Of a stretch of DNA of 64,000 nucleotides, positions 24,015 to 34,547 are shown in pieces. The stretch is from Leifsonia sp. CL147 (GTDB taxonomy: Bacteria > Actinomycetota > Actinomycetes > Actinomycetales > Microbacteriaceae), in NCBI RefSeq assembly GCF_900114565.1, contig NZ_FOTM01000002.1, positions 1-64,000 on the forward strand. The letters run 5' to 3'. The position numbers and the translations under genes are program-made. Position 1 is the first letter of the stretch. The number at the start of each line of letters is the position of its first letter. Below the pieces are notes generated by a model. The model was not told where the DNA came from, did no database searches, and saw nothing but the letters and a program-made list of their open reading frames with translations.

Positions 24015-25178
24015 ATGCGCACTGAGGTAGCCATCATCGGAGCGGGTCCCGCGGGCCTCCTCCTCGGCCACATCCTTCAGCGAGCCGGCATCGGCTTCGT
24101 CATCCTGGAACGGAAGAGCCGCGAGTACGTTCTGGGTCGCATCCGGGCGGGCGTGCTCGAGCAGGGGTCGGTCGACATCCTGCGCGACCTGGGACTCGAT
24201 GCCGATCTCGAGGCGCGCGGGCTGACCCATCACGGCATCTACCTGCAGTACGAGGGTCGCCGTCGGCACGTCGACTTCGTCGACCTGATCGGCCGTACGG
24301 TGACCGTCTACGGTCAGCAGGCGCTCGTCGCCCACCTGCTCGCCGAGCACGACCGGATCGGATCGGACGTGCGGTTCGATGTGGAGGGGGTGCAGCCGCA
24401 CGACGTCGACACAGACGCCGCGTACGTCACCACCGGCGACGGCGAGCGGATCGACTGCGACTTCGTCGTCGGCGCCGACGGCTACCACGGGGTGTGCCGC
24501 TCGGCGATCCCGGGCGTCACGGCGCTGGAGCGCGGCTACCCGTACGCGTGGCTCGGCATCCTCGCCGATGTCGCGCCCTCGACCGACGACCTCATCTACG
24601 CGCTCCACCCGGACGGATTCGCCATGCACTCGATGCGCTCGCCCGAGGTCTCCCGGCTGTACCTGCAAGTCGATCCGGACGAGTCCATCGACGACTGGTC
24701 GGACGATCGCATCTGGGAGCAGCTCCAGCTCCGGCTCGGGATCGACGGCTGGACGCTGAACGAGGGCACGATCACCGAGAAGTCGATCACTCCGATGCGC
24801 AGCTTCGTCGCCTCCGCGCTGCAGCACGGGCGGCTGTTCCTGGCGGGCGACGCCGGCCACATCGTGCCGCCGACCGGCGCGAAGGGCCTCAACTCGGCCA
24901 TCGCCGACGTGGCCCTGCTGGGCGGCGCGCTGGCGGCGCAGTACCGCGGGGACGGGTCGCCGCTCACCCGCTACAACAGGTCAGCGCTGGCACGGCAGTG
25001 GAAGGTGCAGCAGTTCTCGCAGTGGATGACCGAGATGCTCCATGTGCACCGCGAACCGGGCGACGCTGCGACGCGGGCCTTCCGCTACCGCAGCCAGGTG
25101 GGTCAGCTCGAATACACGACCGGATCCCGCCACGCGCAGGCGGCGCTCGCAGAGCAGTACGCGGGCCTTCCCTTCTGA
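24015..25178 (+). CDS. pobA: 4-hydroxybenzoate 3-monooxygenase
   Basis: The 387-residue flavoprotein hydroxylates 4-hydroxybenzoate to protocatechuate with NAD(P)H and O2. It has the FAD Rossmann motif GAGPAGLLLG near residue 9, the PobA-specific RIRAGVLEQG stretch near residue 44, DFVVGADGYHGVCR and the FAD-ribityl motif GDAGHIVPPTGAKGLN. The ATG at 24015 gives the normal family length (about 390); a frame extends 25 codons upstream without resemblance. It is the first gene of the ring-cleavage operon, 9 bases before pcaH. Confidence 0.96.
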   Translation: MRTEVAIIGAGPAGLLLGHILQRAGIGFVILERKSREYVLGRIRAGVLEQGSVDILRDLGLDADLEARGLTHHGIYLQYEGRRRHVDFVDLIGRTVTVYGQQALVAHLLAEHDRIGSDVRFDVEGVQPHDVDTDAAYVTTGDGERIDCDFVVGADGYHGVCRSAIPGVTALERGYPYAWLGILADVAPSTDDLIYALHPDGFAMHSMRSPEVSRLYLQVDPDESIDDWSDDRIWEQLQLRLGIDGWTLNEGTITEKSITPMRSFVASALQHGRLFLAGDAGHIVPPTGAKGLNSAIADVALLGGALAAQYRGDGSPLTRYNRSALARQWKVQQFSQWMTEMLHVHREPGDAATRAFRYRSQVGQLEYTTGSRHAQAALAEQYAGLPF

Positions 25179-25187
25179 GGAGCGACG

Positions 25188-25952
25188 ATGACAGTGCCGA
25201 CCCAGCAGCAGATCAGCGCCGAGATCGAGGCAGCGCACGCCGCGGCTGCCGCGACGGGGCCGCTACGCATCCATGCGCTCCGCGACTTCGCGCCGTATCG
25301 CAGCTCGGCGCTCAGGCACCCCACGCACCAGTTGGTGCGGGCGGATCCCGAGGAGATCGAGCTCGTCTCGCCCGCGTTCGGGCACTCGGACGTGGCCCCG
25401 GAGGAGAGCGACCTCACGATCCAGCACGGCGGCGAGCCGCTGGGGGAGCGGATCATCGTCGAGGGGCGCGTGCTCGACGGCGACGGCCGCCCGGTACGCG
25501 GACAGCTCATCGAGGTCTGGCAGGCGAACTCGGCCGGCCGCTACGTTCACAAGCGCGATCAGCATCCCGCGCCGCTCGACCCCAACTTCACCGGCGTCGG
25601 CCGGGCCATCACCACAGACGACGGGTCGTACCGGTTCGTGACCATCAAGCCGGGGCCTTATCCGTGGAAGAACCACCGGAACGCGTGGCGGCCGGCGCAC
25701 ATCCACTTCTCGCTGTTCGGCTCGCAGTTCACCCAGAGGCTGATCACGCAGATGTACTTTCCGAGCGACCCGCTGTTCGCCCTCGACCCGATCTACCAGT
25801 CCATCGTCGACCCGGACGCGCGGAAGCGGCTGATCGCCGCATACGATCACGACATCAGCGAGCCGGAGTGGGCCATGGGCTACCGGTGGGACATCGTCCT
25901 GACCGGGCCCGGCTCCACCTGGATGGAGCGGGATGAGGGCGACCATGCGTGA
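25188..25952 (+). CDS. pcaH: protocatechuate 3,4-dioxygenase beta subunit
   Basis: The 254-residue iron-bearing subunit opens protocatechuate between the hydroxyls to 3-carboxy-cis,cis-muconate. The intradiol signature GQLIEVWQANSAGRYVHKRD supplies the first Tyr ligand, PGPYPWKN the second, and WRPAHIHFS the two His ligands. N-terminal residues through about 80 match the PcaH-specific extension (PYRSSALRHPTH). It overlaps pcaG by 8 bases, consistent with 1:1 subunit synthesis. Confidence 0.96.
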   Translation: MTVPTQQQISAEIEAAHAAAAATGPLRIHALRDFAPYRSSALRHPTHQLVRADPEEIELVSPAFGHSDVAPEESDLTIQHGGEPLGERIIVEGRVLDGDGRPVRGQLIEVWQANSAGRYVHKRDQHPAPLDPNFTGVGRAITTDDGSYRFVTIKPGPYPWKNHRNAWRPAHIHFSLFGSQFTQRLITQMYFPSDPLFALDPIYQSIVDPDARKRLIAAYDHDISEPEWAMGYRWDIVLTGPGSTWMERDEGDHA

Positions 25953-26490
25953 ACAGACGCCCTCGCAGACCATCGGCCCGTTCTTCGGCTATGCGCTGCC
26001 CTATCCCGGCGACGCGGAGATCGCCGCACGGACGGATCCCGACGCTATCCGCCTGCACGGGACCGTCTACGACGGGGCCGGTGCGCCGGTCCCCGATGCG
26101 CTGGTGGAGATCTGGGGACCGGATGCGTCCGGCTCGCCCATCGACCGGCGCGGGAGCCTCCACCGCGACGGCTACACAGCCACCGGCTTCGGCCGCGCCG
26201 CAGTCGACCGCGCCGGGCACTACTCCTTCACGACGATCCGGCCGGGCGCCACGGCCGCCGGTCGTGCGCCGTACCTCCTGGTCGCGGTCTTCGCACGCGG
26301 TCTGCTGCACCACCTCTTCACCCGGGCGTACTTCTCGGACGACGACCCGTTCCTGGCGACCGTGGCGGAGGACCGGCGCGGCACCCTGCTGGTTGAGCCG
26401 GATGGCGAGCGGAGCTTCCGCTTCGACGTCCGGTTGCAGGGCGACGGCGAGACCGTTTTCCTGGACTTCTTCGGGGATGACCGTGGTTGA
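25945..26490 (+). CDS. pcaG: protocatechuate 3,4-dioxygenase alpha subunit
   Basis: The 181-residue partner of PcaH starts with the typical TPSQTIGPFFGYALPY. It contains the intradiol core (LVEIWGPDASG, RGSLHRDG, YSFTTIRPG) but lacks the full set of iron ligands, as expected for the alpha subunit. ATG 25945 was chosen over an ATG four codons earlier because the family begins near MxEQTPSQT. It overlaps pcaH upstream and pcaB downstream. Confidence 0.95.
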   Translation: MREQTPSQTIGPFFGYALPYPGDAEIAARTDPDAIRLHGTVYDGAGAPVPDALVEIWGPDASGSPIDRRGSLHRDGYTATGFGRAAVDRAGHYSFTTIRPGATAAGRAPYLLVAVFARGLLHHLFTRAYFSDDDPFLATVAEDRRGTLLVEPDGERSFRFDVRLQGDGETVFLDFFGDDRG

Positions 26491-27610
26491 CGCGTTCGAC
26501 TGGGGCCTGCTCGAACCTGCAGGAGCGGCAGCCCAGGGAACCGGCGACGACACGGTGCTGACCGCAATGGTCGAGACGGAGGCGGCGCTGGTCGCGGCGT
26601 GGGACGACCTCGACGGGGTGGCATCATCCGTGTCGTTCGATAGCGGCGCCCTCGACCGCGGACGTCTCGTCGCCCGAGCACGCACCGACGGCGTCCCGAT
26701 CGTCGCGCTCGTGGAGCAGCTGCGGGAGCAGGCCGGCACGCACGCCGACCGGGTCCACCGGGGCGCCACCAGCCAGGACATCGTCGACACCGCCCTCATG
26801 CTCGTCTCACGTGACGCCTTGGCCGCAGCACGAGGCAGACTCACCGCCGCAGCCGGCGAGCTCGCCGCCCGAGCCCGCGAAGCGCGATCGACGCCGCTGC
26901 AGGCTCGGACCCTCACGCAGCCCGCCGAGCCCACCACGTTCGGCGCACTGCTCGCCGGCTGGCTCGACGTCGTCATCTCCGCCGGGCAGGCGCTCGATGC
27001 CGTGCGCTACCCCGTCCAGCTCGGCGGCGCGGTGGGCACCGGCGCCGCCGTCCTTCGTTCGGGCCGATCTCTCGACGTGCTCGACGCGCTGCGCGCATCC
27101 CTCGCCGGCCGTCTCGCACTCGACAACCCGGGTCGCGCCTGGCACACCGACCGAGCCCCGGCGCTGGCGGTCGCAGGTGCCGCCGCGCAGGTGGCGGCGG
27201 CCGGCGGCAGGATCGGCCGCGACCTCGCACTGGCCGCCCGCGACGGCTACCTCCGCCCCGCGACCGGCGGCGCATCATCGGCCATGCCGCACAAGAAGAA
27301 CCCTGTGGATGCGGTGCTCCTCACCGCGAACGGCCTGCGTGCTCCCGGCCTGCTCGCGACCCTCCACACGGCGGCGCTGAGCTACGACGCGCGCCCCGCG
27401 GGGGAGTGGCACGCCGAATGGCAGGCATGGCGCGGGCTACTGCGCCTCGCCTCGGAGAACGCCGTCGTACTCGCCCACGCCGTGCCGGACGCCACGATCG
27501 TCGCGTCCGACGTCCCGCGGCCCGAGTCGATGGACGCGGCGGCGCTCGCCGCGGCCGAGCACGCGGTCGATGCCGTCCTGGCCCGCCACGAGAGGACGGC
27601 GACGCTGTGA
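26477..27610 (+). CDS. pcaB: 3-carboxy-cis,cis-muconate cycloisomerase
   Basis: The 377-residue member of the fumarase/aspartase superfamily forms 4-carboxymuconolactone from carboxymuconate. The superfamily signature GASSAMPHKKNP lies at about residues 265-276 and HRGATSQDIVDTALML near 94-110. It is somewhat shorter than the usual 440-450 residues, because the C-terminal helices are reduced. The start at 26477 lies 14 bases inside pcaG; the same open frame continues upstream through pcaG as a shadow. Confidence 0.94.
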   Translation: MTVVDAFDWGLLEPAGAAAQGTGDDTVLTAMVETEAALVAAWDDLDGVASSVSFDSGALDRGRLVARARTDGVPIVALVEQLREQAGTHADRVHRGATSQDIVDTALMLVSRDALAAARGRLTAAAGELAARAREARSTPLQARTLTQPAEPTTFGALLAGWLDVVISAGQALDAVRYPVQLGGAVGTGAAVLRSGRSLDVLDALRASLAGRLALDNPGRAWHTDRAPALAVAGAAAQVAAAGGRIGRDLALAARDGYLRPATGGASSAMPHKKNPVDAVLLTANGLRAPGLLATLHTAALSYDARPAGEWHAEWQAWRGLLRLASENAVVLAHAVPDATIVASDVPRPESMDAAALAAAEHAVDAVLARHERTATL

Positions 27611-28773
27611 CCACTCCCCGTCTGCGCGGCTCGATGACCGCGACAGCCCCGGCGGCACCGTCGTCCGCTCTCCTGGTGCTGCTGCCCTCGCTCGGCTCCA
27701 CGACCGAGCTCTGGGACGGCGTGCTGCCTGCTCTGGCCCGGCATCCCGGCGCTCCCCGCATCCTGCGGGTCGACCTTCCCGGGCACGGCGCGTCTCCCGC
27801 GGCACGCGAGCCGTTCACCGTCGCCGAGCTCGCGGATGCGGTCCTCGCGGTGGTGGACGAGGTCGGCGGCGGGGCGTTCCACGTCGCCGGGGATTCGCTC
27901 GGCGGCGCCCTAGCACTCGAATTGAGCATCACCGCGCCGGACCGTGTGCGCAGTCTGGCGATGTTCTGCTCCGGCGCGGCGATCGGCACGCCGGCCGCCT
28001 GGGCGCAGCGCGCCGCCCAGGTGCGGGCGTCGGGGACGGCCTCGGTCGTCGCGGGGAGCGCCCAGCGCTGGTTCGCGCCCGGGTACCTCGATGCGCATCC
28101 CGACGGCCCCGGCGGCCATGCCCTCCGCACACTGGTCGAGGTCGACGACGAGTCGTACGCGCTGTGCTGCGAGGCGCTCGCCGCCTTCGACCGGCGCGGC
28201 GACCTCGCGGGGGTGCGCGCGCCGTCCGTCATCGTCGCCGGTGCCCACGACGCGGTGACGACGCCCGCGCTCATGCGGGAGCTGGCGGACGGCATCCCGG
28301 GGGCGCGGTTCGTCGAGCTGCCGCATGCGGCGCACCTGATCCCCCTGGAGGATCCCGGGGCGACCGCCGAACTGCTGACCTCCGCGTCTTCGACGGAGGC
28401 AGGGATGCGCGTGCGGCGCGAGGTGCTCGGCGACGCGCACGTCGACCGGGCCGCAGCGGCGGTCACCCCCGAGACCGCCGCCTTCCAGGACTTCATCACG
28501 CGATACGCGTGGGGGGAGGTGTGGGCGCGCCGGCAGCTCACGCGGACGCAGCGGTCGATCGCGACGCTCGCCAGCCTGGTGACCGGGGGCCACGAGAACG
28601 AGTTCCGGATGCACGTGCGCGCAGCGCTGCGCAACGGCCTGACCCGGACCGAGATCGCGGAGGTCGTGCACCACACCGCCCTCTACGCGGGGCTGCCCGC
28701 CGCCAACAGCGCGATGGCGATCCTGCGCGAAGTGTTCGCCGAGCCCGCCGAGTCCGAGGAGTCCCATGGATAA
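27607..28773 (+). CDS. pcaL: fused 3-oxoadipate enol-lactonase / 4-carboxymuconolactone decarboxylase
   Basis: The 388-residue protein is the PcaD-PcaC fusion known as PcaL in actinobacteria. Residues 1-255 are an alpha/beta-hydrolase with nucleophile motif AGDSLGGALAL and late His (LPHAAHLIPLE). Residues about 265-388 are the carboxymuconolactone decarboxylase domain (FQDFITRYAWGEVWAR, EVVHHTALYAGLPAANSAM). It performs two successive steps to 3-oxoadipate. GTG 27607 overlaps the pcaB stop (GTGA), which fixes the start better than any ATG. Confidence 0.94.
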   Translation: MTTPRLRGSMTATAPAAPSSALLVLLPSLGSTTELWDGVLPALARHPGAPRILRVDLPGHGASPAAREPFTVAELADAVLAVVDEVGGGAFHVAGDSLGGALALELSITAPDRVRSLAMFCSGAAIGTPAAWAQRAAQVRASGTASVVAGSAQRWFAPGYLDAHPDGPGGHALRTLVEVDDESYALCCEALAAFDRRGDLAGVRAPSVIVAGAHDAVTTPALMRELADGIPGARFVELPHAAHLIPLEDPGATAELLTSASSTEAGMRVRREVLGDAHVDRAAAAVTPETAAFQDFITRYAWGEVWARRQLTRTQRSIATLASLVTGGHENEFRMHVRAALRNGLTRTEIAEVVHHTALYAGLPAANSAMAILREVFAEPAESEESHG

Positions 28774-29548
28774 GACGTACGTGTCCGCCGCCGAGGCCGT
28801 CGCCGACATCGCGGAGGGCGCATCGCTGGCTGTGGGCGGCTTCGGCCTCTCCGGTGTGCCGATCGTCACCATCCGCGCCCTTCTCGCGCGCGGCGTCGGC
28901 GGCCTCGAGGTCGTCAGCAACAACTGCGGCGTGGACGGCTGGGGCCTGGGAGAACTCCTCTCCGCGGGCCGGATCCGCCGGGTGATCGCGAGTTACATCG
29001 GTGAGAACAAGGAGTTCGCACGCCAGTACCTCGGCGGCGAGGTCGAGGTGGAGCTCACTCCGCAGGGGACTTTGGCAGAGCGCTTGCGGGCGGGCGGTGT
29101 CGGCATTCCCGCGTTCTTCACGGCCACAGGGGCGGGCACCGCGGTCTCGGACGGCGGGATGCCCATCCGCTACGCACCCGACGGGTCGGTCGCCGAGGCC
29201 AGCGCACCGAAAGAGCTGCGTCCGTTCGATGTGTTCGGATCGGCGAGGGAGTACGTGCTCGAGACCGCGATCCGCACGGACTTCGGTCTCGTGCGCGCCG
29301 CGGTCGGCGACCGGCACGGCAACCTGCGCTTCGAGAAGTCGACGCGCAACTTCAACCCGCTGGCCGGGATGGCCGGACGCATCACCATCGCCGAGGTGGA
29401 CGAACTGGTCGAGCCGGGCGTACTCGGCCCGGATGACGTCCACCTCCCCGGCATCTACGTCGACCGGGTGATCGCGCTGACGCCGGAGCAGAGTGCCGAC
29501 CTGCCGATCGAGAAGACCACCGTCCGCCCCCGACCGGAAGGAGACTGA
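28766..29548 (+). CDS. pcaI: 3-oxoadipate CoA-transferase subunit A
   Basis: The 260-residue alpha subunit of a class I CoA-transferase carries the GGFGLSGVP glycine loop near residue 27, [12 protein letters not shown], and [12 protein letters not shown]. It transfers CoA from succinyl-CoA to 3-oxoadipate together with PcaJ. It starts 8 bases inside pcaL. Related SCOT-type enzymes act on acetoacetate; the operon context decides for 3-oxoadipate. Confidence 0.93.
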   Translation: MDKTYVSAAEAVADIAEGASLAVGGFGLSGVPIVTIRALLARGVGGLEVVSNNCGVDGWGLGELLSAGRIRRVIASYIGENKEFARQYLGGEVEVELTPQGTLAERLRAGGVGIPAFFTATGAGTAVSDGGMPIRYAPDGSVAEASAPKELRPFDVFGSAREYVLETAIRTDFGLVRAAVGDRHGNLRFEKSTRNFNPLAGMAGRITIAEVDELVEPGVLGPDDVHLPGIYVDRVIALTPEQSADLPIEKTTVRPRPEGD

Positions 29549-29549
29549 G

Positions 29550-30192
29550 ATGCCGCGGTCGCGCGACGAGATGGCGGCCCGCGCCGCCCAGGAGCTGCAG
29601 GACGGCTCGTACGTCAACCTCGGGATCGGGCTGCCCACACTCATCCCGAACCACCTGCCGGAGGGTGTGCACGTCGTCCTCCATTCGGAGAACGGGATCC
29701 TGGGTGTCGGGCCGTATCCGTGGAAGGGCGAGGAGGATCCGAAGCTGATCAACGCGGGCAAGGAGACGGTGACCGTATTGCCCGGCGCGAGCTTCTTCGA
29801 CTCAGCGACCAGCTTCGGGATGATCCGCGGCGGCCGCATCGCGACCGCCGTCCTCGGCGCCATGCAGGTCTCGGCCGGCGGCGACATCGCCAACTGGGCC
29901 GTGCCCGGGAAGATGGTGAAGGGGATGGGCGGGGCCATGGACTTGGTCAACGGCGCGGAGCGCGTCATCGTCGTCATGGAGCACGTCGCGAAGGACGGCA
30001 CTCCCAAGCTCGTCGAGCAGTGCACTCTGCCACTCACCGGACGCGACTGCGTGGACCGCATCATCACGGACCTGGCCGTGATCGATGTCACGGGCGACGG
30101 ACTCGTGCTGCGGGAACTCGCGCCGGGCGTCACCCGGCAACAGGTGATCGACGCCACCGGGGCGCCGCTCGCCGTCGCGCTGGAGGCCGTCG

Positions 30193-30200
<8 letters not shown>
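29550..30200 (+). CDS. pcaJ: 3-oxoadipate CoA-transferase subunit B
   Basis: The 216-residue beta subunit contains the catalytic Glu in the conserved [12 protein letters not shown] (about residue 50) and the [23 protein letters not shown] block. GGAAGGAG lies just before the ATG and the start is one base past the pcaI stop, so 19 in-frame codons upstream were discarded. It works as a complex with PcaI in the cytoplasm. Confidence 0.93.
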
Positions 30201-31403
<1,203 letters not shown>

Positions 31404-31407
<4 letters not shown>

Positions 31408-31775
31408 CGGGAGTGACCTACATCTCCATCCTTCCCAAGAACGAGAACGCCCAGTCGCGGATGACTGAGAACCGCGACGTCGTCATGGACCTGCTGTTCA
31501 CGGCCGCCAAAGAAGTCCTGCAGATTCCCGACAACGACAACATCGTGGAGTTGAACCGGTGCACCACGATCTCGTTCAATCGGTCCGCAATGGAAGCCGC
31601 GGTAGCACCCGACGTAGTCGTCACGTTCGCCACCAGCGACGATTACCTACAGCCTCGATTCCAGGCTCTCAGCGACCGGGTGGTGAGCGGCTGGAACGGC
31701 CGGTTCGGAGACATCAAGCTGGAAGTGTGGATAAGTCTGATCGACATATCGGGAACCAACATCGAGTTGCGATGA
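31404..31775 (+). CDS. small protein of unknown function, possibly tautomerase-like fold
   Basis: A GTG overlapping the pcaF stop opens a 123-codon frame (TYISILPKNENAQSRMTENRD...). Residues 30-60 (LLFTAAKEVLQIPDNDNIVELNRC) and 105-120 (DIKLEVWISLIDISG) follow a beta-alpha-beta pattern seen in 4-oxalocrotonate tautomerase/MIF-like proteins. The catalytic Pro1 is absent. Its base composition is visibly less GC-rich than the pca genes. The function is unknown; translational coupling to pcaF is clear. Confidence 0.6.
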
Positions 31776-31830
31776 GCTCACGAGGAACGGGTTCCGGTCA
31801 ACTGTCGGGCGCGTGGAACGCGATGTCGGA

Positions 31831-32255
31831 TCACTCGGCGTCGGCATCGAGGAGGAACCGGTCGATGCCGCGCGAAGGGAGGTAGGCGAAGTTGTAGGCG
31901 TAGCCGACGACGACGATCCCGCCCGCGATGCTCAGGCTCACCCATTGGGTCGGATCGAGCACGCCGAGGATCAGCACACTCGCGATCACCACGAGAGCGA
32001 CGAGGGCTGGGAGCGGCCACCAGGGCATGCGGTACAGGTCGGCCGGGCGGTCGTCTCGTCTCTGGCGTCGCACGGCGATGGCCGCCAGTGCGATGAAGGC
32101 GAATCCGGTGACGACGGTGGAGCCCGTGGCGTTGACGAGGACGGTCATCGGGATCAGGCAGGCGAGTCCGGAGAGGACTCCCATGACAATGGTCGCAATC
32201 CGCGGCATGCGGGCTGCACCCGATACACGGGAGAGGGGCTTGGCGTAGCGTTGGC
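31831..32255 (-). pseudogene. amino-acid permease (APC family) C-terminal remnant
   Basis: About 135 codons on the minus strand give the last membrane segments of an APC transporter: SRVSGAARMPRIATIVMGVL, then ACLIPMTVLVNATGSTVVTG, RMPWWPLPALVALVVIASVL and a short tail. The frame continues upstream only as non-coding sequence opposite hipA, so everything before the tenth or so segment is missing. The break lies within about 10 bases of the hipA stop, suggesting the hipBA module arrived at or caused this truncation. Confidence 0.8.
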
Positions 32256-32261
32256 CACCGT

Positions 32262-33671
32262 CTACAACTCCAGACCGCGGTCGGTCCGTACGCCGTCTTC
32301 GGTCTCGAACAGCTCCGGGAAGCGCCGCCGGCGGCCGGAGAGGCTCTTGGTTCCGGTGGGGAACTCGTACCGGGAGACGAAGGCCGAGGCGTGCTCCAGC
32401 TGCGTCTCGTCGAAAGCCGACGCCATGCTCTCGATCTCCGCAGGGCGGATGCCGTTTCCGGCGGCCACGTCGCGCCACTTGTCGACGGCTCGCACGACCG
32501 GCAGCAGCGCTGCGGCGGCGTCCCCCTTGTTCAGCCGGTAGACCTCGCTGGTCTCTAGCAGGTTCCGAATGTCGCGGTTTGACGGATCGTCTTGGTCGCT
32601 GATGCGGCGGGAACGGACGCTGTGACCTGCCCGCACTGGGTTGACGTCGTAGAGCGGGCTCAACCGCCACCCGGACTGCTCACGGACGAAGCCGTGGTTC
32701 TTCCAGTGGTCGTCGACGTTGCCGACGAGCACAGTGAGGGCCACGCGCTGGAACAGCTCACGCAAGTCGGCAGCCGCGTGCTCAGGCACGAGCTGGTCTA
32801 CTGTGTCAGCGAAGTCGGCATAGGTGGCGCGGTTGTTCTGCGCGCTGAGCTGCATCGCCGTCATCGCGGAGATGAAGCCGACGCGGTGCTCGCCTGCCCG
32901 GTCGAAGCGCTCGATGAGGAGCGACGACTCGTGCTCGGCCAATCTGATGAGCCGGTGCCTCGGCACGCGGAGCCCGGCGTTCTTGGCGATGTCGAGCGCA
33001 GTGGCTTCCCACGCCTCGAGGTCCGAGCGGCGGTCGCGGTTGGAGGGCAGCTTCAGCATCCAGAGGCTACCGTCGTCGTCCTGGATCGTCGCTTTCGGGC
33101 GTGCGCCGCCGAGGCTGGACCCGGCGAAGCCGAGGATCTCGATGTCCTCGTCGGTGGCCTCGTACTCCTCGAAGCGGGACGCTGCCTCGGCGATGCGACG
33201 CACGTCGTGCCGATTAGGGGCGGTGTGCTTCGCGGCCGTCACCCACTGGCCGGGCGCGGGGGCGGCACGAGGGGCGGTGAAGCGCAGAGCGCCCATGCGA
33301 GTGAGGTCGTTCTGCTGGACGAGATGGTCGAATTCGCCGATCACACGTGGCTGACCGTTCTCGCGCTGCAGGGCGTACTCGGCGTCGATGAGGCCGGTGC
33401 CCCAGTCGTCCGGCGTGACATCCGCGAATGCACCGAGGAGGGTGATGTCGGCGCCGGAGTACTGGCGGCCGGCCACGAGCGGCACGTCGGGGGAGAGAGC
33501 GTAACGCCCGGGGTGTGCGAGGTAGGACGGCGCGTACTCGAATGAGCTGCCGGCCAGGGTGCGGCCGCCGGTGAACGAAGCCCGCAGGGAGCCGACCAGG
33601 ACAGGTGCCGCGGGACCCTCGTCGAGGTAGACGTCGACGGCGTCGAGCAGGGGGATCCGTTCGGTGGCCAT
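32262..33671 (-). CDS. hipA: HipA-family serine/threonine kinase toxin
   Basis: The 469-residue toxin has a HipA N-terminal domain (residues 1-125) and the kinase fold. This includes the Gly-rich GSSLGGARPKA segment, the catalytic loop GNVDDHWKNHGF with Asp and Asn, and the metal-binding LSPLYDVNP. In E. coli HipA phosphorylates glutamyl-tRNA synthetase and causes dormancy; the target here is not known. The catalytic loop reads VDDHWKN where TDDHLRN is frequent, with key residues kept. It starts 3 bases after the hipB stop. The C-terminal 30 residues are basic and unlike the core. Confidence 0.9.
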   Translation of the reverse strand: MATERIPLLDAVDVYLDEGPAAPVLVGSLRASFTGGRTLAGSSFEYAPSYLAHPGRYALSPDVPLVAGRQYSGADITLLGAFADVTPDDWGTGLIDAEYALQRENGQPRVIGEFDHLVQQNDLTRMGALRFTAPRAAPAPGQWVTAAKHTAPNRHDVRRIAEAASRFEEYEATDEDIEILGFAGSSLGGARPKATIQDDDGSLWMLKLPSNRDRRSDLEAWEATALDIAKNAGLRVPRHRLIRLAEHESSLLIERFDRAGEHRVGFISAMTAMQLSAQNNRATYADFADTVDQLVPEHAAADLRELFQRVALTVLVGNVDDHWKNHGFVREQSGWRLSPLYDVNPVRAGHSVRSRRISDQDDPSNRDIRNLLETSEVYRLNKGDAAAALLPVVRAVDKWRDVAAGNGIRPAEIESMASAFDETQLEHASAFVSRYEFPTGTKSLSGRRRRFPELFETEDGVRTDRGLEL

Positions 33672-33674
33672 GGC

Positions 33675-33986
33675 CTACCTCCTCTCGGTGTTCCGGGTGC
33701 GGATGCCGACTTCCTCGTCCATGAGGGCTCGTCCGGCGGGGGAGTTCCAGGGGTCGGTGCTCTCGACCACGGTGTTCGCGATGCCGAGCGAGGTCAGCAC
33801 AGCAAGGACGGAGTCCAGGCGGGGAGACCCAGCGCCCTGCTCCAGGGCACGGAGAGTGTCGCGAGTGATGTGCGCTCGCTCGGAGAGCTGGACGGTGCTG
33901 AGACCCTGAAGCTTGCGCCAGCGCTTGATGTTCGCGCCCAGCTCAGCGAGGAGCCGGTCGCGTGCCGGAGACTTCCTGCTTACCAT
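33675..33986 (-). CDS. hipB: HipB-like antitoxin (XRE helix-turn-helix)
   Basis: The 103-residue protein has a Cro/C1-type helix-turn-helix at about residues 12-70 (IKRWRKLQGLSTVQLSERAH, ALEQGAGSPRLDSVLAVLTS). Such antitoxins bind HipA and repress the operon. GGGAG lies 5 bases before the ATG. The C-terminal tail (STDPWNSPAGRALMDEEVGI) is the likely HipA contact or flexible degradation tag. Confidence 0.88.
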   Translation of the reverse strand: MVSRKSPARDRLLAELGANIKRWRKLQGLSTVQLSERAHITRDTLRALEQGAGSPRLDSVLAVLTSLGIANTVVESTDPWNSPAGRALMDEEVGIRTRNTERR

Positions 33987-34156
33987 GACTACTCCCGCCT
34001 GACGTTTATACGGGTCAATTCTAGGGGCAGTTGGCGTGTCTAGCTATCAGCTCTCTTGCGTTTCTACTTTAGGTCCGTCGCGAGGGCGGGTCACGCGCCA
34101 CCTCCTGGCAGGAAGCGCTCGAGGAATCGCTCGGCTGTACGCCCCTCTACCGCCGC

Positions 34157-34173
34157 TGTAGCAAGTTGCTACA
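34157..34173. promoter_or_regulatory. palindromic operator of the antitoxin/zeta-like operon
   Basis: TGTAGCAAGTTGCTACA is a perfect palindrome of two 8-base arms around a central G, ending 8 bases before the antitoxin ATG. Position and symmetry fit autorepression by the ribbon-helix-helix antitoxin. Confidence 0.78.
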
Positions 34174-34181
34174 ATCGAGTC

Positions 34182-34544
34182 ATGAGTCACACGATGCCGA
34201 TGCGGATGGACGGCGACCTCGTCGATGCGGCGAAGGCCGTCGGTGCCGTCTCCAGTCGCAGTGCGACCCAGCAGCTCAGTCACTGGGCGCGCATCGGACG
34301 CGAGCTCGAGGCGTCCCCCGGGACCAGCCAGCGCGACATCCAGCGCGTGCTCGCTGGCGAGGCTGCGTACGACGACCTCGGCGAGCGTGGCCAGGCCATC
34401 GTGCGAGCGGTCTGGGACGAAGAGATGGCCAAGCGGTTGGCGCGCCTGGACCTCGCTGCGGAGTTCACCGCGGCCGACCGGTCCTGGACCGAGGCGGACG
34501 AACAGGGCAACGCCGTCGTCCTCGGCGGCGACGCGAGCGCCTGA
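34182..34544 (+). CDS. ParD-like antitoxin
   Basis: The 120-residue protein begins with a short ParD-like ribbon-helix-helix region (MPMRMDGDLVDAAKAVGAVS then SRSATQQLSHWARIGRELE), followed by an acidic, helical tail. ATG 34182 was used because the palindrome lies just upstream; 42 earlier codons have no resemblance. It precedes the zeta-like gene by 3 bases. It probably neutralises that kinase and represses the operon. Confidence 0.78.
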   Translation: MSHTMPMRMDGDLVDAAKAVGAVSSRSATQQLSHWARIGRELEASPGTSQRDIQRVLAGEAAYDDLGERGQAIVRAVWDEEMAKRLARLDLAAEFTAADRSWTEADEQGNAVVLGGDASA

Positions 34545-34547
34545 CAC

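Noticed and set aside
25949-26476. upstream extension of the pcaB frame through pcaG
   Set aside because: The extension is Arg/Ser/Thr-rich shadow; the ATG at 26477 gives a normal PcaB N-terminus.
34062-34072. 11-base sequence ttctactttag repeated at 55098-55108
   Set aside because: A chance 11-base repeat is expected in 64 kb and the two copies have no common flanks.
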